Of a stretch of DNA of 64,000 nt, positions 26,185 through 36,930 are shown one piece after another (positions within the stretch are counted from its first letter, which is position 1; every line of letters begins with the position of its first letter). A program made the translations under genes and the position numbers. Source of the stretch: Prostheceraeus crozeri (taxonomy: Eukaryota > Platyhelminthes > Polycladida > Euryleptidae); the NCBI GenBank assembly GCA_907163375.1, contig CAJQUW010015625.1, forward strand, positions 1 to 64,000. Direction: 5' to 3'. The notes under the pieces are model-generated. The model was given only the letters and a program-made list of their open reading frames with translations. It was not told the DNA's origin and ran no database searches.

Positions 26185-26889
26185 TTGAGTGCTTTTTGAA
26201 GTTCAAATTTGAAGATGAAGAAGGCCGAATCGAAAAAAAATCTACTAAAAAAGTTAAGACATGCGTTGAATTATAAAGAAATTGCATGCATAGATTTATG
26301 ATAAATTCGCTGTTTGTTCATGGTAACCGATTTACAAAAAAACTTCCAAATCACCCCATTCTCGGCCATGTATGTAAAATTATTGTTCAGCTGTACAAGT
26401 AACGTATGACACCCCATAATACAGTTCAAGCTTCGAAAGCAATAACAGTGCGCGAAGCTAGGCCGATCCTAGATAAGACCTACTCGAAATTACTTTAGTT
26501 GTCACTCGTCATTCATTTGATATGCATAGGATTGCAAATACCAATAAATCACATGATTCCATGCATTTGTGATAATAAAAATGGATGAGATCCAAAATGA
26601 TGCCTGTCTGAGATCCGAGGATCCGAACTTTTTGGTGTTGTTTTCTGAATCCGATTGTTGAAAAGTTAACCGTCAAACAATCATGTGGCTCTTCAAAAGT
26701 TTTGAATGTGAACAGTCGCCGACATGGTAATCGTGTATCACAGGTTGTCCAACGAACGTTCACGTTTGTGCGTGAACTGTACATGGATTTTGAAAATCCT
26801 AAAAATGCACGTGAATTTTGAAAAATTATGAAAATACAGGCCTACGTGATTTTCTTGAAGCGAAGCATTTTCATCATTCGAAGTGTAGT

Positions 26890-27364
26890 ATGGGATCATT
26901 CCATGTCAGATCGTCTAACAAATTAATTTTTTAGCCCACCATCTCAGATTTTGTTAATATTTGGTTTATAGTTAGGGTTTGGTCTCATTAGAAGAAATCC
27001 AGATTTGTTTGCTACAATCCTCCGTAGTTCCTGAGTTACAGGGCCTGAAAGTTTCCTATGTCGCTCTGTATTGGACGATAGCTTTTCCTTATCAACGACG
27101 AAAATGCGTCTACATTTGTTTCTTATGAAGCTAGCCTCACCAAACTTTACACATATTATTGATGTGCTTGAGTATCAGCACACAATAAATCTAACATTTG
27201 TGCTATTTATCACATAGATATCGACGCTCAAAGTTGGCGATTTTCTTTCCAAAATTGCGAAAATCACAAACTTCAAAGCTGAATATACAAAAAAGGCCCA
27301 CCTCAAACTTCAATGAAATTTTTATAGCATCATTACTACATGTATCCTGCGCTCATCCATTTCT
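26890..27364 (+). repeat. Repeat A, left copy (candidate long terminal inverted repeat)
   Basis: A contiguous 475 bp copy. Its second half (about 27155-27364) matches, in inverted orientation, 29345-29542. Its first half matches, inverted, 39221-39478. The two inverted halves are in the order expected of one minus-oriented copy split by an insertion. The outer end text is GATCATTCCATGTCA here and TGACATGGAATGGCCC at the far end. The pair is therefore a candidate for the long inverted arms of a foldback transposon. Confidence 0.8.
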
Positions 27365-27838
27365 ATTCGCTTTTAGATTCATCCATCCATGGTTTCTGAA
27401 CTGTGGGAACCATCACTATAAAAATGTAGGGGTCATCAAAAAGCGGTCACACCTTCTCAATGAGTTATTAACATGATTCAGTTGATGAAGATCTGGAGCG
27501 AAAAAGTTTGCGACGTCACAATGAGAATTGAACTCCTAAGTTGAGACAGACACAAAGCTGTGGGATTCCCAAGGAACTACCTCTGATGTTATGAATCATT
27601 CAATAAGAAGTCCGTCGTCGTTGTTTGAGAGCAAAAGGCAAACAAGAAGAAGAACGTAGCCATAAACGGAGTTGCTGTTGGTAATATAGGCCTACAATTA
27701 AAGAAAACTGAACAGCTATGTTTTTTGCGATTCTTCTACACTATGTAATCCAATCAATGAAGAAGTCAATTGGTGTGAAATAGTATATTTTCATCCTATG
27801 TAGCAGACTATGTATGAAAGAGGCGCTCAGAAAGACTA

Positions 27839-29227
27839 GGGTAGGGTGGGGTGGAATGGGCACATGAGGTGAAATGGGTATAAAGTACCTAAAGTTATCT
27901 GTAGACCAAACGACTTCATGTTTTCAAAAACCGCTTAGAATGTAATGACAGCATGATATAAGCAGACTATTCCAATAGAATAGTTTCCATGTAATGCATT
28001 CATTGTTACCATAGCAACTGAGATGCAAATATTTTCTTGATGTTGAAAAAAATTAACGTTCACTAACTTTCGGGTCACGGTGTTGAAAATGGCGCAATGG
28101 CTACTTATAAGTGGTATTGAGGAAGATGATTCATCCCTCTAGATGACACATGTTTGCGCTAATCGATATTGATCGTAGTTTTTTATTGATTTTGAAAATC
28201 AAAAATGGGGGTGAAATGGGTATACCACAAAAAAAGTGTGGGGTGAAATGGGTATATTCACATGGCAGAAAATTATATTGCGGAACACAAGCCTAATTAA
28301 TTTAGCTAACAAAGTTTGTGATTATATGCTGTATAATAGCATCCTATCTGTCAAAATACATGCGCTGCCTCAACAGCAGCTCAGAATTTATAAGTAGCAA
28401 GGAGAGTAGAAGGAAATAGAAGAGTTTGACGGCGATGATTCTGTTGCTGTCTTTCTCCGTCACAAGCGAAGTGAAAGCAGTTGTGGATTATTCTTGAGGC
28501 CTCCTTTCGACGATCGTTCTGCCTTCGCTTCACACGACATCGTTGCGAAATTGAAACCACCCGTGCCGACAAAAAGGTGCGAACTGGTCTTCGATGTAAA
28601 TGCTCATTTGTGGTAGTGATATTATTACCTAACTGATTTCTTATCTGACACAAAATGAGATTTTTTCATGACTTGAAATTTTATTGCATGAATCTGTAAT
28701 TTAACCCTTCCAATATTGCCAATTGTTAGTTTTTCTGTCCGTAATACTGGGGACATGACATCTAGAACTCATAATAGTGAATGACATAGAAATTAGATTG
28801 AAAATATGCAGGTGGTTCCGTCCTAGATAATTAGTACACGTAATAAGTATGAGATTAACTGCCTCATTGGGCTATCGGGACTGTACATGAATATTTTTAA
28901 GATTGCAATTGTAGTACCAAATACTTGCACAAAGGCAAATTCTGAATACTAATCTATTATTAGTTGATTTAATCAAGTCGCTTTGAACAAGTTATGATCA
29001 TACCCATTTCACCCCAGGGGTGGGGTGAAATGGGTATTGTCCTTTTTTTAAAAAAACATGTAAATTCCACCCATGCCCAAAATGAAATTTCCATTACTCA
29101 ATGTTAATTTGCAAAGTAGAAACACAGAATGCGATGTTCAGCTAATAAAAATGTGGTTCTTACATGTACAACCAAGAAAAAAATTAACTTTTTCTCAAAA
29201 ACCTACCCATTCCACCCCACCCTACCC
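27839..29227. mobile_element. TA-flanked DNA transposon, 1389 bp, non-autonomous
   Basis: Perfect 22 bp terminal inverted repeats (GGGTAGGGTGGGGTGGAATG plus GG) lie at 27839-27860 and 29206-29227, each abutted by TA (27837-27838 and 29228-29229). This is the pattern of Tc1/mariner/pogo-type elements. The motif GGGGTGAAATGGGTAT recurs internally at about 28208, 28240 and 29022. No transposase is recognisable inside, so it probably moved using another element's enzyme. Confidence 0.85.
28999..29038. repeat. Internal palindrome of the TA-flanked transposon
   Basis: ATACCCATTTCACCCC is followed after a few bases by GGGGTGAAATGGGTAT, giving arms of 16 bp. The arms repeat the element's subterminal motif in head-to-head form, which suggests a second nested or duplicated terminus. 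Confidence 0.8.
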
Positions 29228-29344
29228 TATTCGTGAATTATTGATTTATAAGTAGTATAAAAAATTGAAAAATGTCCTTTTTTGTCACTATCTCCCAAAG
29301 GCAGTAAAAACAAACACGCCAATCTTGTGACACTAGTTTGGCTT

Positions 29345-29542
29345 CCATGTAGTAATGATGCTATAAAATTTCATTGAAGTTTGAGGTGGACCTATTTGGG
29401 TATTCAGCTTTGAAGTTAGCGATTTTTGCAATTTTTGGAAAGAAAATTGCCAACTTTGAGCGTCGATATCTATGTGATAAATGGCACAAATATTAGATTG
29501 ACTGTGTGCTGGAACTAAAGCACATCATCAATAATATGTGTA
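29345..29542 (-). repeat. Repeat A, inverted copy, first part
   Basis: Inverted match to about 27155-27364 (for example AAATTTCATTGAAGTTTGAG and CAACTTTGAGCGTCGATATC). It stops at TGTGTA, where the 9.7 kb insertion begins. The rest of this copy resumes at 39221. Confidence 0.85.
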
Positions 29543-29937
29543 CTGTGTTGTCACCGCTGTGCAGGCGCGGATGAAGGTCTCGGAAAAATATTCTTTTGCT
29601 TGGAGTTATGAGAATATGTTTTTTGAAGTCCCGGCATCTTATTTCTTGTAAATACATGTATACAATCAAACATTATTTCTACTTGGACTTTATTTAACAT
29701 TCAACTTTCAGGCTATCGATAAATATGTAGGTAGACTTATAACTGAAAGTGACTTTGATTTGATGTCTCAATATTCTAATTAGTATTTGTGAGTTATATC
29801 GATTGGGATGTTTTGTCAAGGTTGCCCTCACGGAAATGTGTCATCAACTTTCATGATATTTTGACATCTTTAACCCCATGATAATTTAAAACCTGATATC
29901 ATCAATCACTTGCTCACCTTGCTCACCTTGAAAGGCC

Positions 29938-30386
29938 TTATCCCAGTGAAGGGGGCGGCCTAATTTTCCTCTTCCATCTCGAGCGGTCTAATGCATGCAC
30001 GGTTGAGGCTCCAATGATCTTAATGTCCTCCATCACTTGGCGCTCCCATGTCTTCTTTGGTCGCCCTCTATTTCTTGGCCATGGCACAGACATTTCTAAC
30101 GCTAGTCGGGTCTGGTGTTCGCGAGGTCTACGTACCACGTGCCCGTACCACCTCAGTCTGTGCCACCGCACGATCCCATCAATCGGATGAATCCCGAGTG
30201 CTCCGCGAATGTCTTCATTTCTTATCCTATCTTTTCTTGTTACTCCGAGGATGCTCCGCAACATACGCATCTCTGTTGTGGCGATTTTTCTCGTTGACTG
30301 CCCAGCACTCGCTTCCATACAGCATCACTGGTCGCACCATGGTTGTGTAGACCTTTGCTTTTAATTTTGTCGGCATCTTCTTGTCA
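29938..30386 (-). pseudogene. RTE LINE polymerase, C-terminal domain
   Basis: Reads KLKAKVYTTMVRPVMLYGSE then a frame change, then TEMRMLRSILGVTRKDRIRN, WHRLRWYGHVVRRP and RGRPKKTWERQVMEDI, ending DRSRWKRKI. These are the post-RT motifs MLYGSECW, RWxGHVxR and GRPKKTW. The upstream neighbour in the original LINE is at 32133, beyond the hAT insertion. Across a single TACAGTAC the reading continues as VLYDKKMP, which confirms the junction. Confidence 0.85.
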
Positions 30387-30654
30387 TACAGTACCAGGGT
30401 TGGAAAAACCCATCCCATAGGTAAAATGGGGTTTTTCAAAAAAATGAATTTTCTTAACGTGACATCATAGCATTTATTTTGAGCCTTATTCTAATGGGGT
30501 GGGCACACACTGTAGAAGGGCAGAGTCAGGGGGTAGAGAAACCCCAATTATATTTTTTGTAAATTTAGTAAATATTGTAGCTCATATTTTGTTTAAATCC
30601 TGCTCTCGAATGATAAGGATTTAACTATCCCATTTCTTATCTATCGCCTCACTG

Positions 30655-31033
30655 AGATACGATCATATCGCGGAAGCACTGCACACGTTTCTGCTGCTAC
30701 AATTACGAGAAGACCATGCTACGGGAGAAGTTATGTAGTTTCTCAACAGTCAAAATGCTTCCGCCAGTGAAGTACTGGACATATGTGGCTAAAGTTACCT
30801 CAGCTTGTGGCCCTAGAGCATTCGCGGATATGATGACAAACGTTTTCTCCCTTCCACCGTCATCGGGTGGCATCGAGAGGATATTTTTGACTGCCGGCCT
30901 TGTCCAGTCACCTCTCAGGAACCGACTAACAATTGAGAAGGTTGGGCGACTTGTCACTGTTTCCCACCTTCTGTCTCTAGATGGAGGAGTGACGGAGGAA
31001 GCTGGTCTGGAGGAGTCCTTTGAAAACTGCTAA
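30655..31033 (+). pseudogene. hAT transposase C-terminal (dimerisation) fragment
   Basis: About 105 codons from the methionine at 30716 are open, and the frame is open somewhat upstream too. Key text is VKYWTYVAKVTSACGPRAFA, VFSLPPSSGGIERIFLTAGL and LRNRLTIEKVGRLV. This is the hAT dimerisation region (W-x-Y, LPPSSAGIERxFSTAG, LRNRLxxEK). The RNase H-like catalytic core, BED finger and N-terminus are missing, so the element is internally deleted and could only move with help from another source. Confidence 0.85.
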
Positions 31034-31093
31034 TGTTGATGTGATATTTGGCTACGATTGTTGATAGCTAGTATTCGTTTTGCATAGTCCTTG

Positions 31094-31440
31094 AGTTAGC
31101 GACGAGTTGTGTAGGGAACGACGTAGTAGGCTACATGGAACTTGCACATATCATAGTAAGCCTCTTGTTTTACCCACTATGACAATGTGTGTCTGCCGGG
31201 TTGGATGATCTGGGTTTCAGAAATAGAAGGGTCTAAAATAACCCATGTACATGTATTTCCGATGGCAAAATTATGTCACAATATACCGTACTCTCATTTC
31301 ATTTGGAGTTCTTAATTATATCTCAATTCTGAAAACCAAATCATCCAACCCGGCAGACGCACAATGGGCATCGCAGGAAGCCTACCATGATGTGTGAAAG
31401 TTCCATGTACTATGTCGTTCCTAGCACCTCGTCGCTATCT
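31094..31440. mobile_element. Foldback element (about 115-130 bp arms)
   Basis: The left arm 31094-31225 and right arm about 31325-31440 are inverted and imperfect copies. They share TAGCGACGAG at the outer end, CATGGAACTT in the middle, and CTGCCGGGTTGGATGAT with GGGTTT(C)AGAA at the inner end. A loop of about 100 bp separates them. The element lies wholly inside the hAT at 30395-32124. No target duplication is clear. Confidence 0.8.
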
Positions 31441-32050
31441 CCCGGTAGGCGGTAGGTCTGCAATTTCGTTTGAATTATAGGCAAGTTGTTATTATAGTCA
31501 CTCGCTGTTCCGATCAATAAGATTTCAAGCTGTTTGTTTTCTGGTAGAAAGTCTTAATTGTTTTTAATGAAGTTTAAATTGTATTCTAGAGAACCCTACC
31601 TATTCCATGCGATGACGTATGACGATGATGATGAGTATTCTGTATTGCAATTTGCAAGCTGTTATTTCAGAATTTGTGGTCGTAATTATACAAAGTTGCT
31701 ATATATACAAAATATCCATCCGATTTTTTATTTTTACACGTATGTCTATTGTTACCTGACGTTTCACGTTATCCCAAGAAATAGATTCTTTTATGAAGAA
31801 ACTTTGTTTTATCTGATTGTGGGTAAACTATTAGCAATGGAGCAAATATTGAATAGAGTAGTCTAACTTTCAAAGAATAGAATAGAAATACTTTTTATTT
31901 CTGTGAAATTGAAATCGAGTATTATATATCTCATTCAAAAATCACAAACAGTAATTTCGATAAAGAGAGTATCACAGATTCTTTGCTTAAGCATAGTACT
32001 GCTTGAGTTATCGCAAAAATTCAAAATTTTGAAAGAACCCGTTTTACCCA
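31226..32050. other. Non-coding right half of the hAT element
   Basis: After the foldback element the hAT interior is AT-rich and shows no transposase motif. Short open frames around 31558-31866 have no recognisable domain. Confidence 0.5.
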
Positions 32051-32132
32051 TGGGTTTTTTTCAATTTGAAAAAACCCATTTTACCCACCAACCCACCCAT
32101 TTTACCCGTGGGATGCCAACCCTGTACAGTAC

Positions 32133-32951
32133 CCCTGTTAATCTTCTCCAGCTTCCCCAAGCCGCTTGGATCCTTCTATTGACTTCTTTGTCGATGGTGC
32201 AGTCTCTATCTATCACAGACCCCAGATACTTGAAATGGTCGACCTTCTTCACCTGTCCTGACGGTAAAAACATCGTTTCGCCATGGTCTTCGGTGGGCAT
32301 GTACTCAGTCTTATTAGCATTTACTTTAATTCCATATCGCTCGATGGTGTGATTCCACTGGTTCAACCTCCTCTCCAGAGATAGCTTCGAACTATCCACA
32401 ATGGCAATCTCATCTGCATATAGCAGTTCCCACGGTGGGCTTGTTGTCTGCGCTTGTGAAATTGTGTCCATGACCAGGACAAAGAGGAACGGACTTAAGG
32501 CGGATCCCTGATGGAGTCCCACCCTCACTTCGAACGCATCACTTAGACCTTGCTTGGATCTCACCTTCGTTGTTGTTCCCGTATACATGTCTTGTATCAC
32601 TTTGACATATACCTCAGGGATATTGCGAGCTCTCATACAATTCCAAAGGATTTCACGTGGAATTGAATCACAAGCTTTTTCCAGGTCGATAAAAACCATG
32701 TGGAGCGGTGTGTTGCCTTCACGGTACTTCTCCATTGTGGTGCGCAAGACAAACATGGCATCTGTTGTTCCCAAACATGGTCTGAATCCGAATTGATTGT
32801 CAGCCAAATCAACCAACTCTCTGAGCCGCTTCTCAATTATTCTTTCCCACACTTTAAGTGCATGCGACAGTAATTTGATGCCCCGATAGTTTGAGCAAAC
32901 CATGTGGTCACCTTTGCATTGAAGATAGGGGTCAGGGTATTTTCTCGCCAA
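32133..32951 (-). pseudogene. RTE LINE reverse transcriptase palm/thumb, active-site mutant
   Basis: Minus-strand frame with NYRGIKLLSHALKVWERIIE, DNQFGFRPCLGTTDAMFVLR, MVFIDLEKACDSIPREI, GLHQGSALSPFLFVLVMD and ELLYADEIAIVDSS, then FKYLGSVIDRD. These are RT motifs 1-7 in order. The first catalytic aspartate (IDLEKACD) is kept. The palm motif, normally YADD, reads YADE, which should destroy polymerase activity. The frame overlaps the preceding one with a shift near 32900. Confidence 0.9.
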
Positions 32952-33508
32952 CTGTTGCTCATCGAGCCTCTCGTAATGATGTCATTCATTGCGTCCGTCA
33001 GCAGACGCACCCCATCCGCCTGTAAAACTCGGTAGGCTTCTATAGGTATTCCATCGGGCCCACAGCTCTTGCCGTTCGCCATACAGGACAGAGCACAAAG
33101 AACCTCTTCTGTTGTTATTCGGAGGACCGGTCCTTCAACAGGTGTGAAAGCTTCCCCAACCTGATGCGGCCTGAACACATCTAGCAGCCCCTTGAAGTAC
33201 TCTTTCCACCTCTCGATGTTTTCCCGGGGAGTACATAACATACTTCCGCCATCATCTTTCACGTAGTATCCTTCATAATTGTCTTTCGTAGCATGTTCTC
33301 TGGATCTCGCCAATCTGTAGATGGCCTTTTCACCCTCTCTAGTGCCGAGTTTCTGGTACAGTAGCTCGACTTCCTTTTCCTTCGCTTTTGCTACTTCGAT
33401 CTTGGCGTTCTTCTTTGCTCTCCTATAATACTCCAAGTCTTCGATCGCATCCGTTTTCTGCCATCTTTGGAAAGCCTTCTTATTGGTTCGAACTGTCTCT
33501 TGTGCCAT
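32837..33508 (-). pseudogene. RTE LINE linker and RT fingers
   Basis: Reads AYRVLQADGVRLLTDAMND, preceded by EEVLCALSCMANGKSCGPDG, which is the RT motif 0/1 entry (KAPGPDGIPIE in relatives). The N-terminal part has the lysine-rich helix RAKKNAKIEVAKAKEKEV and YRLARSRE text typical of the region between endonuclease and RT in RTE and related LINEs. It is continuous with the frame at 32951 once one indel is allowed. Confidence 0.85.
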
Positions 33509-33520
33509 AGGATTCCACCA

Positions 33521-33927
33521 CTATGTTTCGCGCTCTTGCTTGAACTGGCCACCGCGAGTGGTTCCACATCCACTCTTACCGCAATCTTTTATAATTGTCT
33601 CTACTTCCGGCCAATCTTTCTTTGACGCACCCACTTCTGTCACTTTCTCTGCAAATCTAGTCGCCACGTGTCTGTCCGCCAGTTTCCACCACTTAATCTT
33701 GACTTCGTTCTGCTTTTTGTACTGTCTCTTGGTAGAGTCAGTCTTGAAGTCCATCACCAGAAGACGATGCTGAGGGACCGCAGCTTCGTTCATGATAACT
33801 TTGCAGTTTGTGACCCGTTTGATGTTAGCTCGATTTGTCATCATATAGTCAATTTGTGATTCATTTCGTCCACTTTTATAGGTTATCAGCTGTTTCTCTA
33901 GTGTTGTAAACCACGTACTTGCTATCA
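33521..33927 (-). pseudogene. RTE LINE endonuclease, C-terminal part
   Basis: Starts directly at the piggyBac target site and reads STWFTTLEKQLITYKSGRNE, SQIDYMMTNRANIKRVTNCK and VPQHRLLVMDFK. These are the final APE endonuclease motifs (TW, SQIDYI, S/P-QHRLLV with the active-site H). Joined to 36931 across one TTAA, the frame runs through without a break, so this and the N-terminal part were one domain before the piggyBac landed. Confidence 0.9.
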
Positions 33928-34513
33928 TTAACCCTCATCGGACCGGCAAATTCAACCATCATATTCAGCCCACCTCTCTACATGTGTAGAATATTGCATT
34001 TTTAATCAACTGTTTAGAATTTAGTATCGATCCCATAAGACAATTGGCCAGATAATATTCAAAGATAATTATCAACACCATAATGTATCCCCATTGACAT
34101 CGTGATGACCCTTGACCTTATAGATGACCCCATTGACCTTAAAATCATCGAGAATGTCATTTTTCTACATTAAAATACTGGATGTTATTATTCGAGATAT
34201 CCTGAACTAAGCTATGTGTGCTAATTAGTTTAAATCAGCTAATTAATTTAAATCAATTAGAGGGCAATATTACTAATATAATTTACGTGCTATGCATCGA
34301 TTATGATCCCATCAATAATTAACTGTTTTAGTTGTATTTATCGATTAGTAGGCTATCATCAATGATACATGTCTGAAATCCGATTTTGATATTTAAAAAA
34401 AACAATAAACGGCATGCATCTATCTATCTATTCATAAAAACAATAACAGCAACAACTTTCTTGAAAATCTTGACAATCATAATATAAATCTTCCACTACT
34501 CCAAGGTATGAAT

Positions 34514-35944
34514 TTACGGTGAGGATGCACAGCTAGTACATAAAATCTTTTCAATGTTATGCTGGGAGCATACAACCAATGCGCAATTAGCGCAGTGTTT
34601 ACGAGTTGATTTTCCGCAACGAGGAACCTGGCACTTTTTCGGTTTGTTGTCATTGGTGGTTGTTGAAGATATTCTGGCGGGATATCCCATCGATGAAAAT
34701 GCAGCCTTGGATTGACGGTAGATCGCTGCAGTGTTATAGCGAGTCATGATGTTGTCATTAGCAACTTGCAAGGCGACCTGTTTTATGAAAAAGGAGCGAG
34801 GTACCCATTCTTCTCCATGATCAAGAAGGAATTCAGCAATGCGACGTCGAGCATGTCGAAGAAATGAAGCAGAGGATACCGCCTTTTTCTTTCGGCGACA
34901 TGTGAAATCCTCCACTCTTGAGTCCATGACATCAACACCACCTTTACCAGTGTTATAGTCCAAAATAACTTTTGGTTTTCGATCTTCTCTTTCTGATGGC
35001 CGGTTCGTTGTATGATAGCTGCTCATTAGGAGAACATTTTTATTTTTCTTTGGAACATATGATGTCAGGAGGACACGGTGGTCATGATTCCAAAAGTTTC
35101 TCGTTTCATGCACGGGTATGTCTTCTGCATTTTTCATAGCATGCGGAACATCGCGCCGCGAAGCTTGAATTGTCCCCGTCATGGTGAAGCCGCTATTCAA
35201 AAGATCGACGCATAATTCATGCGATGTAAAATAGCGATCAAAATAAACATTCCGATGACTTTGATGATGCGGTTCAGTTAATTGCATGACGATTGTTTTT
35301 GCTAGACCGGTCGCCCTAGCCCCATCAGCTCCATAGTACGGTAACGCATTCAGTGCGTAGCCATTTTCGACATTGCATAGCCAAAAGACTTTGATGCCAT
35401 ACTTTGCCGGTTTTTGAGGCATGTATGTTCTGCCTGGGGAATAGCCACGATATGCGTATAATTGTTCGTCGACTGTCATTGAAGATGATGTTATGTAGTA
35501 ACGACGCAGGTTGAGAACAAATAAATCCCAAAACTCTCGGATGGCAGCTAGTTTGTCAATTTCTTGATGCTCTCGCCTGTTTATTTTGTTATCAAAAGTC
35601 AAATGTGCGAGCAAAATTTTCAAACGATTTTTAGAGATGGTGCAGCGGTAAAAAGGTCTACTGTCTGATGGAACGTCAAGAGAGGACAGTGATGACATAT
35701 TGTCACGATCGACACCCGCGCGAATAATCACAGCTATTCCTGCTTTCAGTTCATTGAAAGTAAACTTCTTCTTTCCCAGTGCCTTCAATCTTCTGTTGGT
35801 ATAGCGCAATGATGTCCTCAGCATTTTTTCAGTTATGAAACAGCTAAATGACTGTTCCTCGGAGGCAGGAGCAATTGTAGGTCCATCGGGGAAATTGATC
35901 ACATTTCTGCTCAGGCGTCTGGGCGGAGGAGCGTTGGGTTCCAT
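34514..35944 (-). CDS. piggyBac transposase (476 codons, catalytic triad present)
   Basis: DDE-type cut-and-paste transposase that excises at TTAA. The aspartate triad is recognisable: D159 in SMTVDEQLYAYRG, D236 in VYFDRYFTS and D338 in GKGGVDVMD. Spacings of 77 and 102 residues are close to those of insect piggyBac. The C-terminal 40 residues form the cysteine-rich domain (CQVPRCGKSTRKHCANCALV, then CSQHN and CTSCA) that binds the element ends. The frame has no internal stop. The acidic N-terminus lies in another frame at 35911-36207, and the two overlap by 34 bp. A one-base indel is the simplest reading, and the first methionine used here is probably not the original start. It may still be partly functional, though the frameshift argues against it. 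Confidence 0.92.
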   Translation of the reverse strand: MEPNAPPPRRLSRNVINFPDGPTIAPASEEQSFSCFITEKMLRTSLRYTNRRLKALGKKKFTFNELKAGIAVIIRAGVDRDNMSSLSSLDVPSDSRPFYRCTISKNRLKILLAHLTFDNKINRREHQEIDKLAAIREFWDLFVLNLRRYYITSSSMTVDEQLYAYRGYSPGRTYMPQKPAKYGIKVFWLCNVENGYALNALPYYGADGARATGLAKTIVMQLTEPHHQSHRNVYFDRYFTSHELCVDLLNSGFTMTGTIQASRRDVPHAMKNAEDIPVHETRNFWNHDHRVLLTSYVPKKNKNVLLMSSYHTTNRPSEREDRKPKVILDYNTGKGGVDVMDSRVEDFTCRRKKKAVSSASFLRHARRRIAEFLLDHGEEWVPRSFFIKQVALQVANDNIMTRYNTAAIYRQSKAAFSSMGYPARISSTTTNDNKPKKCQVPRCGKSTRKHCANCALVVCSQHNIEKILCTSCASSP

Positions 35945-36207
35945 GTTACGCCACTAGGTGATGTCAAATCGTCGCCGTTAGAGTTTTCGTTGCTGTCATC
36001 GTCGGAGTCTGAAGAACTGGTATCAATACTGCTTACTTCCTCAACCAATTCGCCGTCACTCGATTGCAGATACAAATGTGGTTCTTCCACTGGTTCACCG
36101 TCGCTGCTGCCTGAGGTGTTATCGGAATCTTCGCCATCATCGCTGGATGCTTCATCTTCTCTTTCTTGCCGAAGTCGCAGCACAATCTTTTCGAGCGTCG
36201 GACGCAT
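35911..36207 (-). pseudogene. piggyBac transposase N-terminal acidic region, frameshifted
   Basis: 98 codons rich in D, E and S (DEASSDDGEDSDNTSGSSDG and SSDSDDDSNENSNGDD). Low-complexity acidic N-termini are normal in piggyBac transposases. The frame ends with GVTWNPTLLRPDA, overlapping the start of the main frame (MEPNAPPPRRLS), so one protein has been divided by a small indel. Its length plus the main frame comes to about 560 residues, near the usual 550-600. Confidence 0.8.
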
Positions 36208-36930
36208 GTCAATGTGGAAGACTGAATCATGAAAATAACTTACAACGTTTAGATAGCAGTCTCGATAGTGTCGAAATTATCTCAAATGTCAAGAAAATCA
36301 ATGAAATAAATGACGGAATTCTATTCGAGTTGCTCTGTCTTCCTGCCAGATTCTTCAATTACATCACAGAAGCCACCGGTAGATAAATTTTCCTAAAACC
36401 TTTACTGATATCAAGATGACGTACTAAATCTGATGCAAGATAGTTGTTGGGGCACCATTACGCAATTTTGAGACAATCAGAAGTTGTCGATAGTTGATAT
36501 CGTTCCGTTCTGTCAAATTTGTCCATCACTTGAAAATGGGCGTCAACACCAAATTGCCCATTACGTAATAACAAACTTTGTCAGACATTAGGGCTTATAT
36601 TCTGTTACTTATTCATGATATCATGATAAGAAATCAAGATGAATTTCAAGAGGAATTTTGAAAATTGTTTGTCAAAAGTGAGGAATGAAGTCTCCAACTT
36701 CTCAGGAAATGCAATTCTACACCTGTAGAGAGGTGGGCCAAATATGACAAAATAATATTTTACCCAATGTTCCATTTCTTAAAATCGATTAATATTATGG
36801 CAGAAGTTTAAATGATAGAAGTCACGCATGGAAACTTAATTTCAGCTTGATTGGGGGCTTAGACCAAAAATGACAGCATTGTGAATACTTAGTTTCTACA
36901 CATGCAGAGAGGTGGGCCGATGAGGGTTAA

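Larger units (their letters stand above)
30395..32124 (+). mobile_element. hAT-type DNA transposon, 1730 bp
   Basis: Ends CAGGGTTGG (30395) and CCAACCCTG (to 32124) are flanked by perfect 8 bp duplications TACAGTAC (30387-30394 and 32125-32132). AAAACCCAT/ATGGGTTTT and TTTTACCCA motifs lie just inside both ends. The internal transposase relic is of hAT type and on the + strand. The element sits in the minus-strand LINE and carries its own insertion at 31094-31440. Confidence 0.92.
33932..36926 (-). mobile_element. piggyBac transposon, 2995 bp
   Basis: TTAA lies at 33928-33931 and 36927-36930. Just inside, both ends read CCCTCATCGG (left) and, inverted, CCCTCATCGGCCC (right). A subterminal motif GCCCACCTCTCTACATGTGTAG is present at about 33967-33990, and inverted at the right edge (36896-36918) and again about 180 bp further in (36717-36741). 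TTAA targets and CCC-starting ends are the piggyBac signature. The internal transposase agrees. Confidence 0.95.

Noticed and set aside
28381..28653. 90-codon minus-strand frame inside the TA-flanked transposon
   Set aside because: Arginine-rich with no transposase motif, no DDE residues, and far too short for a pogo or mariner enzyme.
31558..31866. 102-codon frame rich in aromatic residues
   Set aside because: AT-rich hAT interior with no motif. Composition explains the apparent hydrophobicity.
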